Shown: one piece after another, positions 1-8,367 of the stretch
Position numbering within the stretch: position 1 is the first letter of the stretch
Layout of the letters: each line of letters opens with the position of its first letter
NCBI RefSeq assembly: GCF_000711735.1
Contig: NZ_JONL01000001.1
Coordinates: 434,001-498,000 of the forward strand
Origin: Maridesulfovibrio frigidus DSM 17176
Lineage (GTDB): Bacteria; Desulfobacterota; Desulfovibrionia; Desulfovibrionales; Desulfovibrionaceae
Reading direction: 5' to 3'
DNA: 64,000 nucleotides
The notes under the pieces: generated by a model
What the model was told of the DNA's origin: nothing
Databases searched by the model: none
What the model saw: the letters and a program-made list of their open reading frames with translations, nothing else
Program-made: the position numbers and the translations under genes

Positions 1-392
1 AGTGCTAGCTTCATTCTAGCAACATAATCCATGGCCTCGCGAGGCATGGAAGTAAACTCCTCAAGTGGAAGTCGCACATTTTCAAGAAGCGTCATAGACC
101 CGAAAAGCGCGCCCATCTGGTACATAACCCCGATGCGACGGATAATATCAAGTCTGGCTTTACCATGCGCAGAGCCAATGTCATCACCATCAATTATAAT
201 CTGCCCATGTGACGGAGGATAAAGGCCTATCATATGCTTAAGAACGGTACTCTTTCCACAACCGGAACCACCGAGGATAATAAATATTTCTCCACGCCTC
301 ACATCGAAAGTAAGATCTTTTGTTATAACAAGATCACCATACGCACAGGTAAGGTTTTCAACTTCTATTATGTTATCGGCAGGAGAACTCAA
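1..392 (-). CDS. mlaF: ABC transporter ATP-binding protein, MlaF-type (partial, 3' end outside window)
   Basis: The translation of the reverse strand from a TTG at 392 gives an ABC ATPase N-terminus with a clear Walker A (GGSGCGKST) about 36 residues in, followed by a Q-loop region (MYQMGALF). The Q-loop followed by GALF-type residues is typical of MlaF/Ttg2A, which powers retrograde or anterograde phospholipid transport between outer and inner membranes. The TTG start is chosen because AGGAG lies 7 bases upstream and the gene begins one base after the stop of the permease gene, implying translational coupling. The gene runs off the window at base 1, so signature and Walker B motifs are not visible. 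Confidence 0.85.
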   Translation of the reverse strand, partial: MSSPADNIIEVENLTCAYGDLVITKDLTFDVRRGEIFIILGGSGCGKSTVLKHMIGLYPPSHGQIIIDGDDIGSAHGKARLDIIRRIGVMYQMGALFGSMTLLENVRLPLEEFTSMPREAMDYVARMKLA

Positions 393-393
393 T

Positions 394-1509
394 TTAAACT
401 CCTGCGATGAAAAATATTACGGCAAAAAGGCCATCAAACACGGCGATAAGAATAATGCCGCTGACCACGGCACTTGTAGTCGAATCACCAACGGCACTCG
501 CACCGGATTTAGTAACTAAACCGCGCTGACAACCGATTCCGGCAACAAGAACACTGAAAACAAAAGCCTTAACCATGCCACCTGAAAAATCTATCCACGA
601 GACATTCTGAAATACCCTGCTGGTAAACGTTGTAAGAGGATAGCCCATCGAGAGCATTACTAATGCTCCGCCCACAAGGGACATGAAATTAAAAAACAAT
701 GTCAAAAGAGGAGTAACAAAAATTGTAGCGAGAACCCGTGGAACAACTAAAAAGCTCACAGGATTAAGGCCCATGGTGCTTAATGCGTCCAGCTCTTCAT
801 TAACCTTCATGGTGCCGATTTCCGCAGCGAAAGCTGACCCGGTTCTACCTGCAAGCAAAATGGCAGTCACCATCGGCCCAAGCTCTCTGAACATAACCAG
901 CCCCAACATATTCGGCACAAATATTTCACCGCCAAATCGCTGGAGAGAAACTGCAGATTGGAAGGACATGATCAGTCCCATCAAAAAACCAATGAGCAAA
1001 ATAATAGGTAAACCGTCCACCCCGACCTTTTCAGCAGTCAGCCAAAAGTCAGGCCAACGCAAACGATGTCGACCGCTCATAGTATCCCGCACAGCCAGAA
1101 CACAATTCCCAGTAAACTCAACCTGCTCCCTGAAATCTGTACCGATCTCCTGAGCAGATTTTCCAACCGACGAGATCCAGCCAGCCAAACCGACAGGTTT
1201 ATCAATAGTGTCTTTAGAAGGGGCAGCTTTTTCAACATCGAATAATTCGAGAAATTTACTAAATTCAGAGTCCAACCCATTAATGCTTAAAGTTTTACCA
1301 CTTTCTCGGCATAGGGCTTCCATCATCATAAAAAGAGCCGCACCACCACCATCCATATATTCTACATTAGAACAATCGATAGAGGTCGCACCTGCAGAGA
1401 CAGCAGATCGCGCCTGTTCCCACACTTCCCCCGCACCTTCAGCATCAAGCCGGCCGGAGAGCTTTAATGAGCTACCTGATTTCTCAAGTTTTACGAGTCC
1501 AAAAACCAT
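394..1509 (-). CDS. mlaE: MlaE-type ABC permease with N-terminal STAS domain
   Basis: This 371-residue protein has a STAS-like domain in roughly residues 1-95 (with the YMDGGGAALF stretch typical of anti-sigma-antagonist folds) and a MlaE/YrbE permease domain from about residue 150 to the end. The permease part shows the family hallmarks ELGPMVTAILLAGRTGSAFAAEIGTM and several hydrophobic segments. In Escherichia coli the STAS protein MlaB is separate from permease MlaE; here the two roles appear to be fused in one chain, an arrangement also known in other Deltaproteobacteria and plants. It is followed at once by the ATPase mlaF. The MCE-domain substrate-binding protein (mlaD) would be expected further along, outside the window. 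Confidence 0.9.
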   Translation of the reverse strand: MVFGLVKLEKSGSSLKLSGRLDAEGAGEVWEQARSAVSAGATSIDCSNVEYMDGGGAALFMMMEALCRESGKTLSINGLDSEFSKFLELFDVEKAAPSKDTIDKPVGLAGWISSVGKSAQEIGTDFREQVEFTGNCVLAVRDTMSGRHRLRWPDFWLTAEKVGVDGLPIILLIGFLMGLIMSFQSAVSLQRFGGEIFVPNMLGLVMFRELGPMVTAILLAGRTGSAFAAEIGTMKVNEELDALSTMGLNPVSFLVVPRVLATIFVTPLLTLFFNFMSLVGGALVMLSMGYPLTTFTSRVFQNVSWIDFSGGMVKAFVFSVLVAGIGCQRGLVTKSGASAVGDSTTSAVVSGIILIAVFDGLFAVIFFIAGV

Positions 1510-1608
1510 ATATCCTTCGGAGTTTTACTTTTATAATCATTAATTTCAAAAGCTAACAGGAGCACGAAAGAAAGTGAAGCTTGAATTCCGTTACTAAGAA
1601 CTTTGAAC

Positions 1609-1643
1609 AAAAAAAGGGGACCGCATCTGCAGTCCCCTTTTTT
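1609..1643 (-). terminator. Rho-independent terminator after putA
   Basis: An AGGGGAC/GTCCCCT stem with a short loop is flanked by A and T runs on both sides. Read on the minus strand it ends in a T run just downstream of the putA stop. The symmetric A/T flanks make it potentially bidirectional, but no plus-strand gene leads into it. Confidence 0.8.
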
Positions 1644-1667
1644 AAAGTAATTTATCTTAATTGTTAT

Positions 1668-4600
1668 TTATGCAACCCAATCATCATCTTCGGAGATTGG
1701 TGCAAATCCGCGACGCATAGTGTTTTCACATACTAAACGCGGATCCATGAACTGGAGCAGGTAATCTGGTCCGCCAGCCTTTGAACCGACACCTGACATT
1801 TTAAACCCACCGAAGGCGTGCCTTTCAACAAGAGCGCCAACACTTGGCTTATTCAAGTACAAGTTGCCAACTCTAAACTCTTTCGTTGCGTATTCCAGAT
1901 TCTTAGGACTTCTGGAGTAAACTGCTCCGGTAAGAGCAAAACGAGTGGAGTTAGCAATATCTACAGCTTCAGCGAAGTCACTGGCTTTCATTACGGCTAG
2001 AACAGGTCCGAAAACTTCTTCCTGAGCTATACGGTGTCCTTTATTAATTCCTTCTACAATCAAGAGCGGTGCGTAACATCCACCTTTCGATATGTATTCA
2101 GCCGGAGCCTCGCGTTTAACGAGCACCTTACCTTCTTCTTCAGCTATTTTACAATAATTCAGAACGTTCTTAAGGGCTGCCTTATCGACAACTGGCCCCA
2201 TGTAATTTGAAGGATCTTCAGAGGGTCCAAGCTTAACGGACTCAGCTGCTTCTTTTAATCGGTGAATGAAACGGTCGTAGATGGCATCAATAACAATCAC
2301 TCGCGAACAGGCTGAACATTTCTGCCCCTGAAAACCGAAGGCAGCGTAAAGTACGCCAAGTACGGCTTCATCAAGATCTGCATCATCATCAATAATGATA
2401 GCATTCTTTCCGCCCATCTCAGCGATAACTTTTTTACAGTGATCCTGTCCGGGATGTACTTTGGCAGCACGTTCCTGAATTCTGAGACCAACTTCCATTG
2501 ATCCGGTGAATGCGATTACTGCGATATCAGGATGATCGACCAAATGGTCGCCCATTACAGAACCGCGTCCGGGAGCGTAGTTGAATACGCCATCGGGCAG
2601 ACCGGCTGCTTTAAACATATCAACAAGTCCATGACCGATAACTGACGATATCCCGGCTGGTTTGTATACAACAGGGCAACCACAAACAATTGCGGCGGAA
2701 ACCATTCCTACACTAATTGCGAGCGGGAAGTTCCACGGAGCAATAACAGCGGCAACACCCTTCGCCTGATAGAAATACTGACTGTACTCACCTGGGGAAT
2801 TGCCCATGCGTTTCGGATCACCAAGACGGATCATTTCACGTGCATAGTATTCCATGAAATCGAGAGCTTCGCCAACATCAGCCTGAGCTTGATCCCACTG
2901 CTTACCGACTTCAAGAACCTGCATCGCACAAAGGTCGTTAATATTATCTCTGCAATACTGAGCGGCTTTTAGCAAATACTGAGCGCGTTCTCTCGGCTCA
3001 ACATTACGCCAATCAAGGTAGGCCTCTTTTGCCGCGCTTACAGCAGTATCAACTTCTGCGATTCCTGCCTGACAAACGGTCCCGATAATTTCTGAAGGGT
3101 CAGCAGGATTGTAGGAATCAAGAGTATCGTCAGTGATTACTTCCTGACCATTTATGTATAGCGGATACTTTTTGCCAAATTCTTTACGAATTTTAGCCAT
3201 GGAGATCGGGAAAGCATCGCGCTGTTCTTTGATAGTAAAATCAGACGGTGGGTAGTTTGAGAAAGGCTCAAGCTCACCATCAACGCCTTTGTAGCGTTTT
3301 CTGGTATCAGGCTTAGGTGCTGGTTTATTATCCAATTCGCGCTTCAAAGTTAGCTCCGGATTTTCAAGCAGAACATTAATATCTGCTTCGTCAGCAAAAG
3401 TCTGTTTTAGGAAAGATTCATTTGCGGTATTTTCAAGAAGACGACGTACTAGATAAGCCATTCCGGGAATAAGATCACCGTAGGGACAATAGAGACGAAC
3501 GCGCTTAGCAACATTTCTAAGCCCTTTACGGACAGGTTCAGCCATACCATAAAGAACCTGAAATTCATATCTTTCATCAGGAACATTCATGGAACTTGCC
3601 ATTTCCATAACTGTGGAGATGGAGCGGATATTGTGCGATGCACAAGCATAGTGACAGATATCGTGGTTCTCGAGGATCAACTTAGAAACACGTTCAAAAG
3701 CCATATCGGACTCAGGTTTGTGAGTCCAAACAGGAACATCCCAGTCATTCTGTTTTGCTATAACGGTTTCATAATCCCAGTACGCGCCCTTAACAAGGCG
3801 AATGGAAACAGGAAGATTCTCAGCGCGAGACCAATCAAGCAAGTCTTTTACGTCTTCATCAACACACTTGAGGTAAGCCTGGAAAACGATCCCTAAATGC
3901 GGGTTATCAGGATATTTTTTTCGTAAGCGCTTGTACATTTCAATGGTGGCCTCTTTATACTTTAGAGACTCCATATCAATACACATGAATCCATCCATAC
4001 TCATAACTTTCTGCAGGATAGGCTCAATACTTTCCATCATACCCAGCACTGTTCCTTCAAGGTCGACAGGCTTGGACTGTGAATAAAATGCGGAAGGTTT
4101 AACGGCTACGTTTATCTTAGGAGCGTGTCCCCAATCAAGATCAGTAGAAGAATCTAGACCGCCCCATTTCTTATATTCTTTTTCGATGGCATCAAGAACT
4201 TCAATATATCCATCGCGGTAAGCTCTAGCTTCTTCCTGACTGACAGTAGCTTCACCGAGCAAATCAAGAACGAACGCAAAGCCATCTTTACGCAATTTGC
4301 GGATGCCCTTTACAGCTTCCTTGGCTTTTTGTCCGATGATGAACTGGCGAGCCATCCCTTCTATATTAGAGCGGATAGTTTTATTAAGAACTTTCGCGAC
4401 AAGTCCGCCACCAAAACCGGTTTTAGTCGCACCCCATTTCAGAACATCAGGAATGTTACTATCGTCAGCGGCGAAATATTCTTCGATATGTCTTGAAAGA
4501 GACTGTGAAGTATTTAGATATGGCAAAACGTCGACGAAACGGAACATCTGAACTTTGAAGTCTTCGTTCTTCATTGCCCAGTCCATAACTTTGCCAGTCC

Positions 4601-4706
4601 ACCAGCCCTTATTAAAAACGGATGGAGCCTCACCTGTTATGGATTTAAAAAAATCCTTGCCGCGCTCTATCACCTGAGGATCAAGAGTTGAAATTTCTAC
4701 GCTCAT
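1668..4706 (-). CDS. putA: Bifunctional proline dehydrogenase / 1-pyrroline-5-carboxylate dehydrogenase (PutA)
   Basis: The 1012-residue protein oxidises proline to glutamate in two steps at the inner membrane face. The N-terminal half carries the FAD-dependent proline dehydrogenase barrel (with VRLVKGAYWDYE and YEFQVLYGMAEPVR motifs). The C-terminal half is an aldehyde dehydrogenase with the PWNFPL motif, the IAEMGGKN glutamate motif and the catalytic cysteine in GQKC near residue 797. There is no N-terminal ribbon-helix-helix DNA-binding domain, so it is the short, non-autoregulating PutA type. The ATG at 4706 has GGAG 7 bases upstream; an in-frame ATG-less extension to 4802 is open but lacks a ribosome site and would run through the putative promoter. 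The lrp gene lies 146 bases upstream on the same strand and is the likely regulator. Confidence 0.95.
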   Translation of the reverse strand: MSVEISTLDPQVIERGKDFFKSITGEAPSVFNKGWWTGKVMDWAMKNEDFKVQMFRFVDVLPYLNTSQSLSRHIEEYFAADDSNIPDVLKWGATKTGFGGGLVAKVLNKTIRSNIEGMARQFIIGQKAKEAVKGIRKLRKDGFAFVLDLLGEATVSQEEARAYRDGYIEVLDAIEKEYKKWGGLDSSTDLDWGHAPKINVAVKPSAFYSQSKPVDLEGTVLGMMESIEPILQKVMSMDGFMCIDMESLKYKEATIEMYKRLRKKYPDNPHLGIVFQAYLKCVDEDVKDLLDWSRAENLPVSIRLVKGAYWDYETVIAKQNDWDVPVWTHKPESDMAFERVSKLILENHDICHYACASHNIRSISTVMEMASSMNVPDERYEFQVLYGMAEPVRKGLRNVAKRVRLYCPYGDLIPGMAYLVRRLLENTANESFLKQTFADEADINVLLENPELTLKRELDNKPAPKPDTRKRYKGVDGELEPFSNYPPSDFTIKEQRDAFPISMAKIRKEFGKKYPLYINGQEVITDDTLDSYNPADPSEIIGTVCQAGIAEVDTAVSAAKEAYLDWRNVEPRERAQYLLKAAQYCRDNINDLCAMQVLEVGKQWDQAQADVGEALDFMEYYAREMIRLGDPKRMGNSPGEYSQYFYQAKGVAAVIAPWNFPLAISVGMVSAAIVCGCPVVYKPAGISSVIGHGLVDMFKAAGLPDGVFNYAPGRGSVMGDHLVDHPDIAVIAFTGSMEVGLRIQERAAKVHPGQDHCKKVIAEMGGKNAIIIDDDADLDEAVLGVLYAAFGFQGQKCSACSRVIVIDAIYDRFIHRLKEAAESVKLGPSEDPSNYMGPVVDKAALKNVLNYCKIAEEEGKVLVKREAPAEYISKGGCYAPLLIVEGINKGHRIAQEEVFGPVLAVMKASDFAEAVDIANSTRFALTGAVYSRSPKNLEYATKEFRVGNLYLNKPSVGALVERHAFGGFKMSGVGSKAGGPDYLLQFMDPRLVCENTMRRGFAPISEDDDWVA

Positions 4707-4778
4707 ACGTAATCTCCGTGATTTTAATGTTAGTCTATGAAAAAACTTTTTCGCAGACTGATTTAAAATCATTCCGAA

Positions 4779-4813
4779 ATTATAAGCAGCTAAGGGACTC
4801 AAGCTTTTAAGCT
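4779..4813 (-). promoter_or_regulatory. Candidate putA promoter with overlapping dyad
   Basis: On the minus strand a perfect TATAAT (4784-4779) lies about 73 bases before the putA start. No good -35 hexamer is present at 17 bases; instead the imperfect dyad AGCTT-TT-AAGCT (4802-4813) sits there. This is the layout expected of a promoter controlled by a DNA-binding regulator, and the adjacent Lrp-family protein is the obvious candidate. The functional reading is inference. Confidence 0.4.
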
Positions 4814-4852
4814 AAAATCCAACTTGAGCTGCAAATTTCGGCAGGAGTTTTG

Positions 4853-5344
4853 TCAAGCCTGCTCAAATTCGTCATCCATATCATCATCAAGAGGAATTGC
4901 ACGGGACTCTTTAATCGTATTCAAAACGATAGTAGAGTTTGTATCTCTTACAGTATCGATGCGACCTATCCGACCAAGCATAATAGCCAAACCGTCAGTA
5001 TCTTCACATCTAACCTTAATGAGATAACTATCCCGCCCTGCGCAATAATGAACTTCAAGTACCCCGGGTACCTTGGCTAACTCTGCGCCTGTTCTAGTAG
5101 CCCCAACACCTTCACTTGCGTTAACGTAAATGAAAGCAGTTAGTGATCTATCAACAGATTTAGGATCTACAATTGCTTCATATCCAACAAGAATTCCTTT
5201 GCTTTCCAGCTTACGTACTCTCTCAAGCACCGCTGACGGAGCCATGCCGACTTTTCTTGCGATATCGGCATTAGAAATTCTACCATTCAGCTGAAGAATT
5301 GTCAGAATTTTCCTGTCAGTTTCGTCGATCTTTCTCTTAGTCAT
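4853..5344 (-). CDS. Lrp/AsnC family transcriptional regulator
   Basis: The 163-residue protein starts with a winged helix-turn-helix typical of Lrp/AsnC (DRKILTILQLNGRISNADIA, then a recognition helix with APSAVLERVRKLE) and continues with the RAM ligand-binding domain (YCAGRDSYLIKV). The ATG at 5344 is chosen because the DNA-binding domain begins right after it; the in-frame upstream extension of 34 codons lies in the promoter and is unlike the family. It sits upstream of putA on the same strand, which is the usual arrangement for proline-responsive Lrp proteins such as PutR, so control of putA by proline is likely but inferred. The C-terminus is acidic (DDDMDDEFEQA). Confidence 0.92.
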   Translation of the reverse strand: MTKRKIDETDRKILTILQLNGRISNADIARKVGMAPSAVLERVRKLESKGILVGYEAIVDPKSVDRSLTAFIYVNASEGVGATRTGAELAKVPGVLEVHYCAGRDSYLIKVRCEDTDGLAIMLGRIGRIDTVRDTNSTIVLNTIKESRAIPLDDDMDDEFEQA

Positions 5345-5825
5345 GTATTTATACGAATAAAATTCAATTTTACAGGTTTTGTCAATCCCAAAAACACTTT
5401 TATACCTAATAAACAAACTAAAGTTTAGGCAAATCCATATTTTCACGAATATTAATCACATTCAGAATATTTCGCAAACCGAAAAAAAACTAACGTAATT
5501 TAAAAAAATGCGTAACTAAAGCACATCCATCACATCATACCAGCTTAAAAAATATAATCCACGAAAAACACACCTCTTTTGATGTGCTATAAAACTTTTA
5601 GCAGCCAATTGAAAGCATATACAGCATAATATTCGCAGAACATAAAACAGAAACAATGATGTTCTTATAAAAATAACAAGAACATTCTCTTGACACTTAC
5701 AGCGAAGATATTAATTCTTCACCAGATTGTAATATGACTTCTAAGACAAAGTACTAGCACGCTTATCTTTATTTAAATAGAAATGGCCTACTACTCACAT
5801 CTCAGCATCAATATTGGAGAATATT
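5345..5825. other. AT-rich intergenic region between divergent lrp and the Cys-rich protein gene
   Basis: This 481-base gap separates divergent genes. Apart from the lrp promoter I see a TTGACA at about 5692 that could belong to a plus-strand promoter, but no convincing -10 follows at the right distance. No open frame with coding character and no strong hairpin were found. Lrp proteins often bind such AT-rich upstream DNA, but no clear repeated operator could be made out by eye. Confidence 0.4.
5357..5385 (-). promoter_or_regulatory. Sigma70-type promoter of lrp, probably giving a leaderless mRNA
   Basis: On the minus strand TTGACA (5385-5380) is separated by exactly 17 bases from TTTTAT (5362-5357). 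Transcription would start near 5350, only about 6 bases before the ATG at 5344. No Shine-Dalgarno sequence precedes that ATG, which fits a leaderless transcript. Confidence 0.5.
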
Positions 5826-6269
5826 ATGAACGGGAAAAAAGCCCGCTACCATTTTGAAAACGGTTATATGTGTGCCGAAAGCGTATTGCTTGCGATATGT
5901 GAAGCTGAGCAAATAGACTCACCATGCGTTCCCGCAATCGCTACTGCTTTTTGTTCTGGAATATCGAGAACAAAAGGACTTTGCGGAGCTTTAACAGGTG
6001 GAATAATGGGGATCAGCCTCATCCATGGCAGAACAAAACCGGGTAAAAGCCATGATGTTTGCTATGATTTAACAAGATCACTTACAGATCATTTTCAAAA
6101 TAAATATAAAACTGACAATTGTTTTGAACTAACCAATTGCGACTTTTCCACTCCTGAGGGTAGCAAAAAGTTTAAAACTGACGGTCTTAAAGAAAAAATT
6201 TGCCTGAATGTTGTTGAGGAAATTACCGATTACACCCTCGAATTACTGCGCCAGCAGAAAGAAAACTAA
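5826..6269 (+). CDS. C_GCAxxG_C_C-type cysteine-rich protein
   Basis: The 147-residue protein has regularly placed cysteines: YMCAES near the start, SPCVPAIATAFCSG, then TKGLCGALTGGIMG, followed by single cysteines near residues 80, 102, 107 and 132. The C...GCAxxG...C...C spacing pattern is that of a family named for this motif (C_GCAxxG_C_C), common in anaerobes and suspected to bind a metal or redox centre; its function is unknown. The ATG at 5826 is chosen because GGAG lies 6 bases before it; an earlier in-frame TTG at 5814 overlaps that ribosome site. The stop overlaps the start of the following exporter gene by one base (TAATG), so the two are translationally coupled. Confidence 0.75.
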   Translation: MNGKKARYHFENGYMCAESVLLAICEAEQIDSPCVPAIATAFCSGISRTKGLCGALTGGIMGISLIHGRTKPGKSHDVCYDLTRSLTDHFQNKYKTDNCFELTNCDFSTPEGSKKFKTDGLKEKICLNVVEEITDYTLELLRQQKEN

Positions 6270-7150
6270 TGTCACCTACTGCAATTCTCTATTTAAAATT
6301 AATCGGATCCGTCACATTCTGGGGCGGTACTTGGATAGCCGGAAGAATTTTAGCAGGCGATATGACTCCATATTCCGCCGCATTTCTGCGCTTCCTATTT
6401 GCAACAATGTTTATGTTCGTGCTCGTTTGCCGCAGCACAGGAAAGACACCCAAATGCAATAAAGAAGATATTTTGCCGCTAATGTTTCTCGGTTTAACCG
6501 GGGTATTTCTCTACAATATAATGTTTTTCAGCGGGCTAAAATTAATTACAGCCGGAAGAGCTGCGCTCATTATCGCCGCAGTACCGACAGTTATTGCCCT
6601 TGGATCAGCTATTCTATTTAAAGAAAAATTTACTTTATCAAAAGCTGCCGGATTTTTTATAGCTCTTACCGGTGTATGCACCGTTATCGGAGATGGAAAT
6701 CCACTGGCTATATTCAGCCAGGGTATCAGTTTCGGAGACCTTTGCATCGTCGGTTGCGTTTTCAGCTGGACGGCTTATTCATTGGCCGGAAAACCAGTTA
6801 TGAGAAAAGTTTCTCCGCTCAATGCTGTTTTTTGGTCCTGCCTTTTCGGAACACTTATGCTTATGACCCCAGCTTTTTACCATGGATTAATCTCTGAAGT
6901 TATTGCCATATCTTTAGTTGATATCGGGTGCATTTTATTCTTATCTTTTCTTGGTACAGGACTGGCTTTCAGTTGGTATTGTGAAGCTATTGGAAAGATC
7001 GGACCATCCAAAACAGGCATTTTTATCAATCTAGTTCCCATCACGGCAATTATTCTTGCCGCTATAATTTTAGATGAGAAAATAGGAATGCCCCTTGTTA
7101 TCGGTGGATCTCTTACAATTTCAGGGGTATGGCTCACAAATAGAAGTTAA
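6269..7150 (+). CDS. EamA/DMT-superfamily transporter
   Basis: The 293-residue protein is almost entirely hydrophobic and resolves into ten membrane segments forming two EamA repeats. The first repeat begins with the typical FWGGTWIAGRIL stretch and the second with the GTGLAFSWYCEAIGKIGPSK stretch, followed by a final helix before the short end ITISGVWLTNRS-like tail. Family members export amino acids, metabolites or nucleotide precursors across the inner membrane; the substrate cannot be read from the sequence. Its start overlaps the stop of the Cys-rich protein gene by one base, suggesting a common mRNA and perhaps a shared, sulfur-related role, which is inference. Confidence 0.88.
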   Translation: MSPTAILYLKLIGSVTFWGGTWIAGRILAGDMTPYSAAFLRFLFATMFMFVLVCRSTGKTPKCNKEDILPLMFLGLTGVFLYNIMFFSGLKLITAGRAALIIAAVPTVIALGSAILFKEKFTLSKAAGFFIALTGVCTVIGDGNPLAIFSQGISFGDLCIVGCVFSWTAYSLAGKPVMRKVSPLNAVFWSCLFGTLMLMTPAFYHGLISEVIAISLVDIGCILFLSFLGTGLAFSWYCEAIGKIGPSKTGIFINLVPITAIILAAIILDEKIGMPLVIGGSLTISGVWLTNRS

Positions 7151-7270
7151 AAGAGCCCCGCAGCCTATCAATAACTTAGCTTGTGATTATTCACAAAAAA
7201 GTGGATGATGCTTTTTTTCAAAAACACCATTCCGCTATGGCGCAGAGCGTAGCTACAAAACAATAAAATT

Positions 7271-7795
7271 ATGCATAACGAAGAAGATGTCTACGAAGAC
7301 GAACCCGTATATTCAGGCCCTAGTCGCTCTCAAAAAAAGAGGGAAATGACTGCCTTGCAAAAAGTTGCCGAAAGACTACTGAAGCAAAGCGATGATCTTA
7401 TTAAAAAATCTGGGTTTCCAGACTATTTTATTGAAGCGATTCTACACGCCAAAACCATCACTGCACATGAAGGTAAAAGACGGCAAGTTCAGTATATTGG
7501 AAAATTAATTCGTGGATTTGATCCGCAGCCTATTATCGATTTCTTAGACAATATCGAGTTCGGCAATCGCGATGATAACATGAAATTCCATAAGATTGAA
7601 AAGTGGAGAGATAAACTCATTGAGGGAGATTTCTCTATACTTGATGAGCTGATGGAACTTTATCCTCATGCTGAAAGGCAGAGACTGTCTCAGCTTGCTA
7701 GAAATGCTAAAAAAGAAATAGAAAAGAAAAAGCCACTGAAGTCTTCCAAAGCTCTTTTCAAAGCATTACGAGAAATGGTTGAATCAGCCTCTTGA
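7271..7795 (+). CDS. YjgA/DarP-like ribosome assembly factor (DUF615)
   Basis: The 174-residue, highly charged helical protein matches the YjgA (DarP) family: an acidic N-terminus, SRSQKKREMTALQ, the EAILHAKTITAHEGKRRQVQYIGKLIR block and a C-terminal helix with QRLSQLARNAKKE. In Escherichia coli this protein associates with late 50S precursors and helps form the peptidyl transferase centre. No good Shine-Dalgarno sequence precedes the ATG, but the acidic N-terminus is typical of the family, so this start is kept. It appears monocistronic. Confidence 0.88.
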   Translation: MHNEEDVYEDEPVYSGPSRSQKKREMTALQKVAERLLKQSDDLIKKSGFPDYFIEAILHAKTITAHEGKRRQVQYIGKLIRGFDPQPIIDFLDNIEFGNRDDNMKFHKIEKWRDKLIEGDFSILDELMELYPHAERQRLSQLARNAKKEIEKKKPLKSSKALFKALREMVESAS

Positions 7796-7881
7796 CGTCC
7801 CCCGATAGATTACTATCTTATGGATGTTGTGAATAAATTCACAGCGGAAATTTCTAAGCATATACTTACAGGAGACAAACG

Positions 7882-8142
7882 ATGAGTACTTATATCTATA
7901 GCAACACAGAATTAGAAGAAAGATATTGCCCGCATTGCGAAGTAGAACTTTCCCCGTGGATTGCACCACCTGAATCAGGCTGGTCCGTTTTGATGGTATG
8001 CAATAACAACGACTGCACTTTCTACAAAGGATCTGATGCTGATATCATAAACAAACGTGATGATTCATGCCTCGGTTGCAGATACGCAGAAAATCCTGAG
8101 AACAATTATTCCTCATTCAACCTACTTGCATGGTGCAAATAG
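7882..8142 (+). CDS. Small zinc-ribbon protein of unknown function
   Basis: The 86-residue protein has a CPHC pair near residue 14, a CNNNDC pair near residue 41 and a CLGC pair near residue 62, so two or more metal-binding knuckles are likely. The rest is rich in aromatic and polar residues without membrane segments or signal peptide. GGAGA lies 6 bases before the ATG and a strong terminator follows 28 bases after the stop, so it is a real, independently expressed gene. I do not recognise a named family; distant likeness to short phage-type zinc fingers is not enough to assign DNA binding. Confidence 0.75.
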   Translation: MSTYIYSNTELEERYCPHCEVELSPWIAPPESGWSVLMVCNNNDCTFYKGSDADIINKRDDSCLGCRYAENPENNYSSFNLLAWCK

Positions 8143-8169
8143 TCTGAATTTGTATTTCGCCGAAAATAA

Positions 8170-8200
8170 CCCCGGAAGAAGTAATTCTTCCGGGGTTTTG
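8170..8200 (+). terminator. Rho-independent terminator after the zinc-ribbon gene
   Basis: CCCCGGAAGAA pairs perfectly with TTCTTCCGGGG around a four-base loop and is followed by TTTTG and further T residues. It is one of the strongest terminators in the window. Confidence 0.92.
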
Positions 8201-8367
8201 TTGTTTTATATATCCAAAGTTTTTCAAGCAGATCGCATATAGCATTAGATTAGCAATCCATTGACAAATAAAATAACAACACCTATTCGATTTCTCTGAC
8301 CAGCCACAATTCCATCAATATTTGCACCGATTTCATCCCTATAATATCACCGGAACGAAAACATAAA

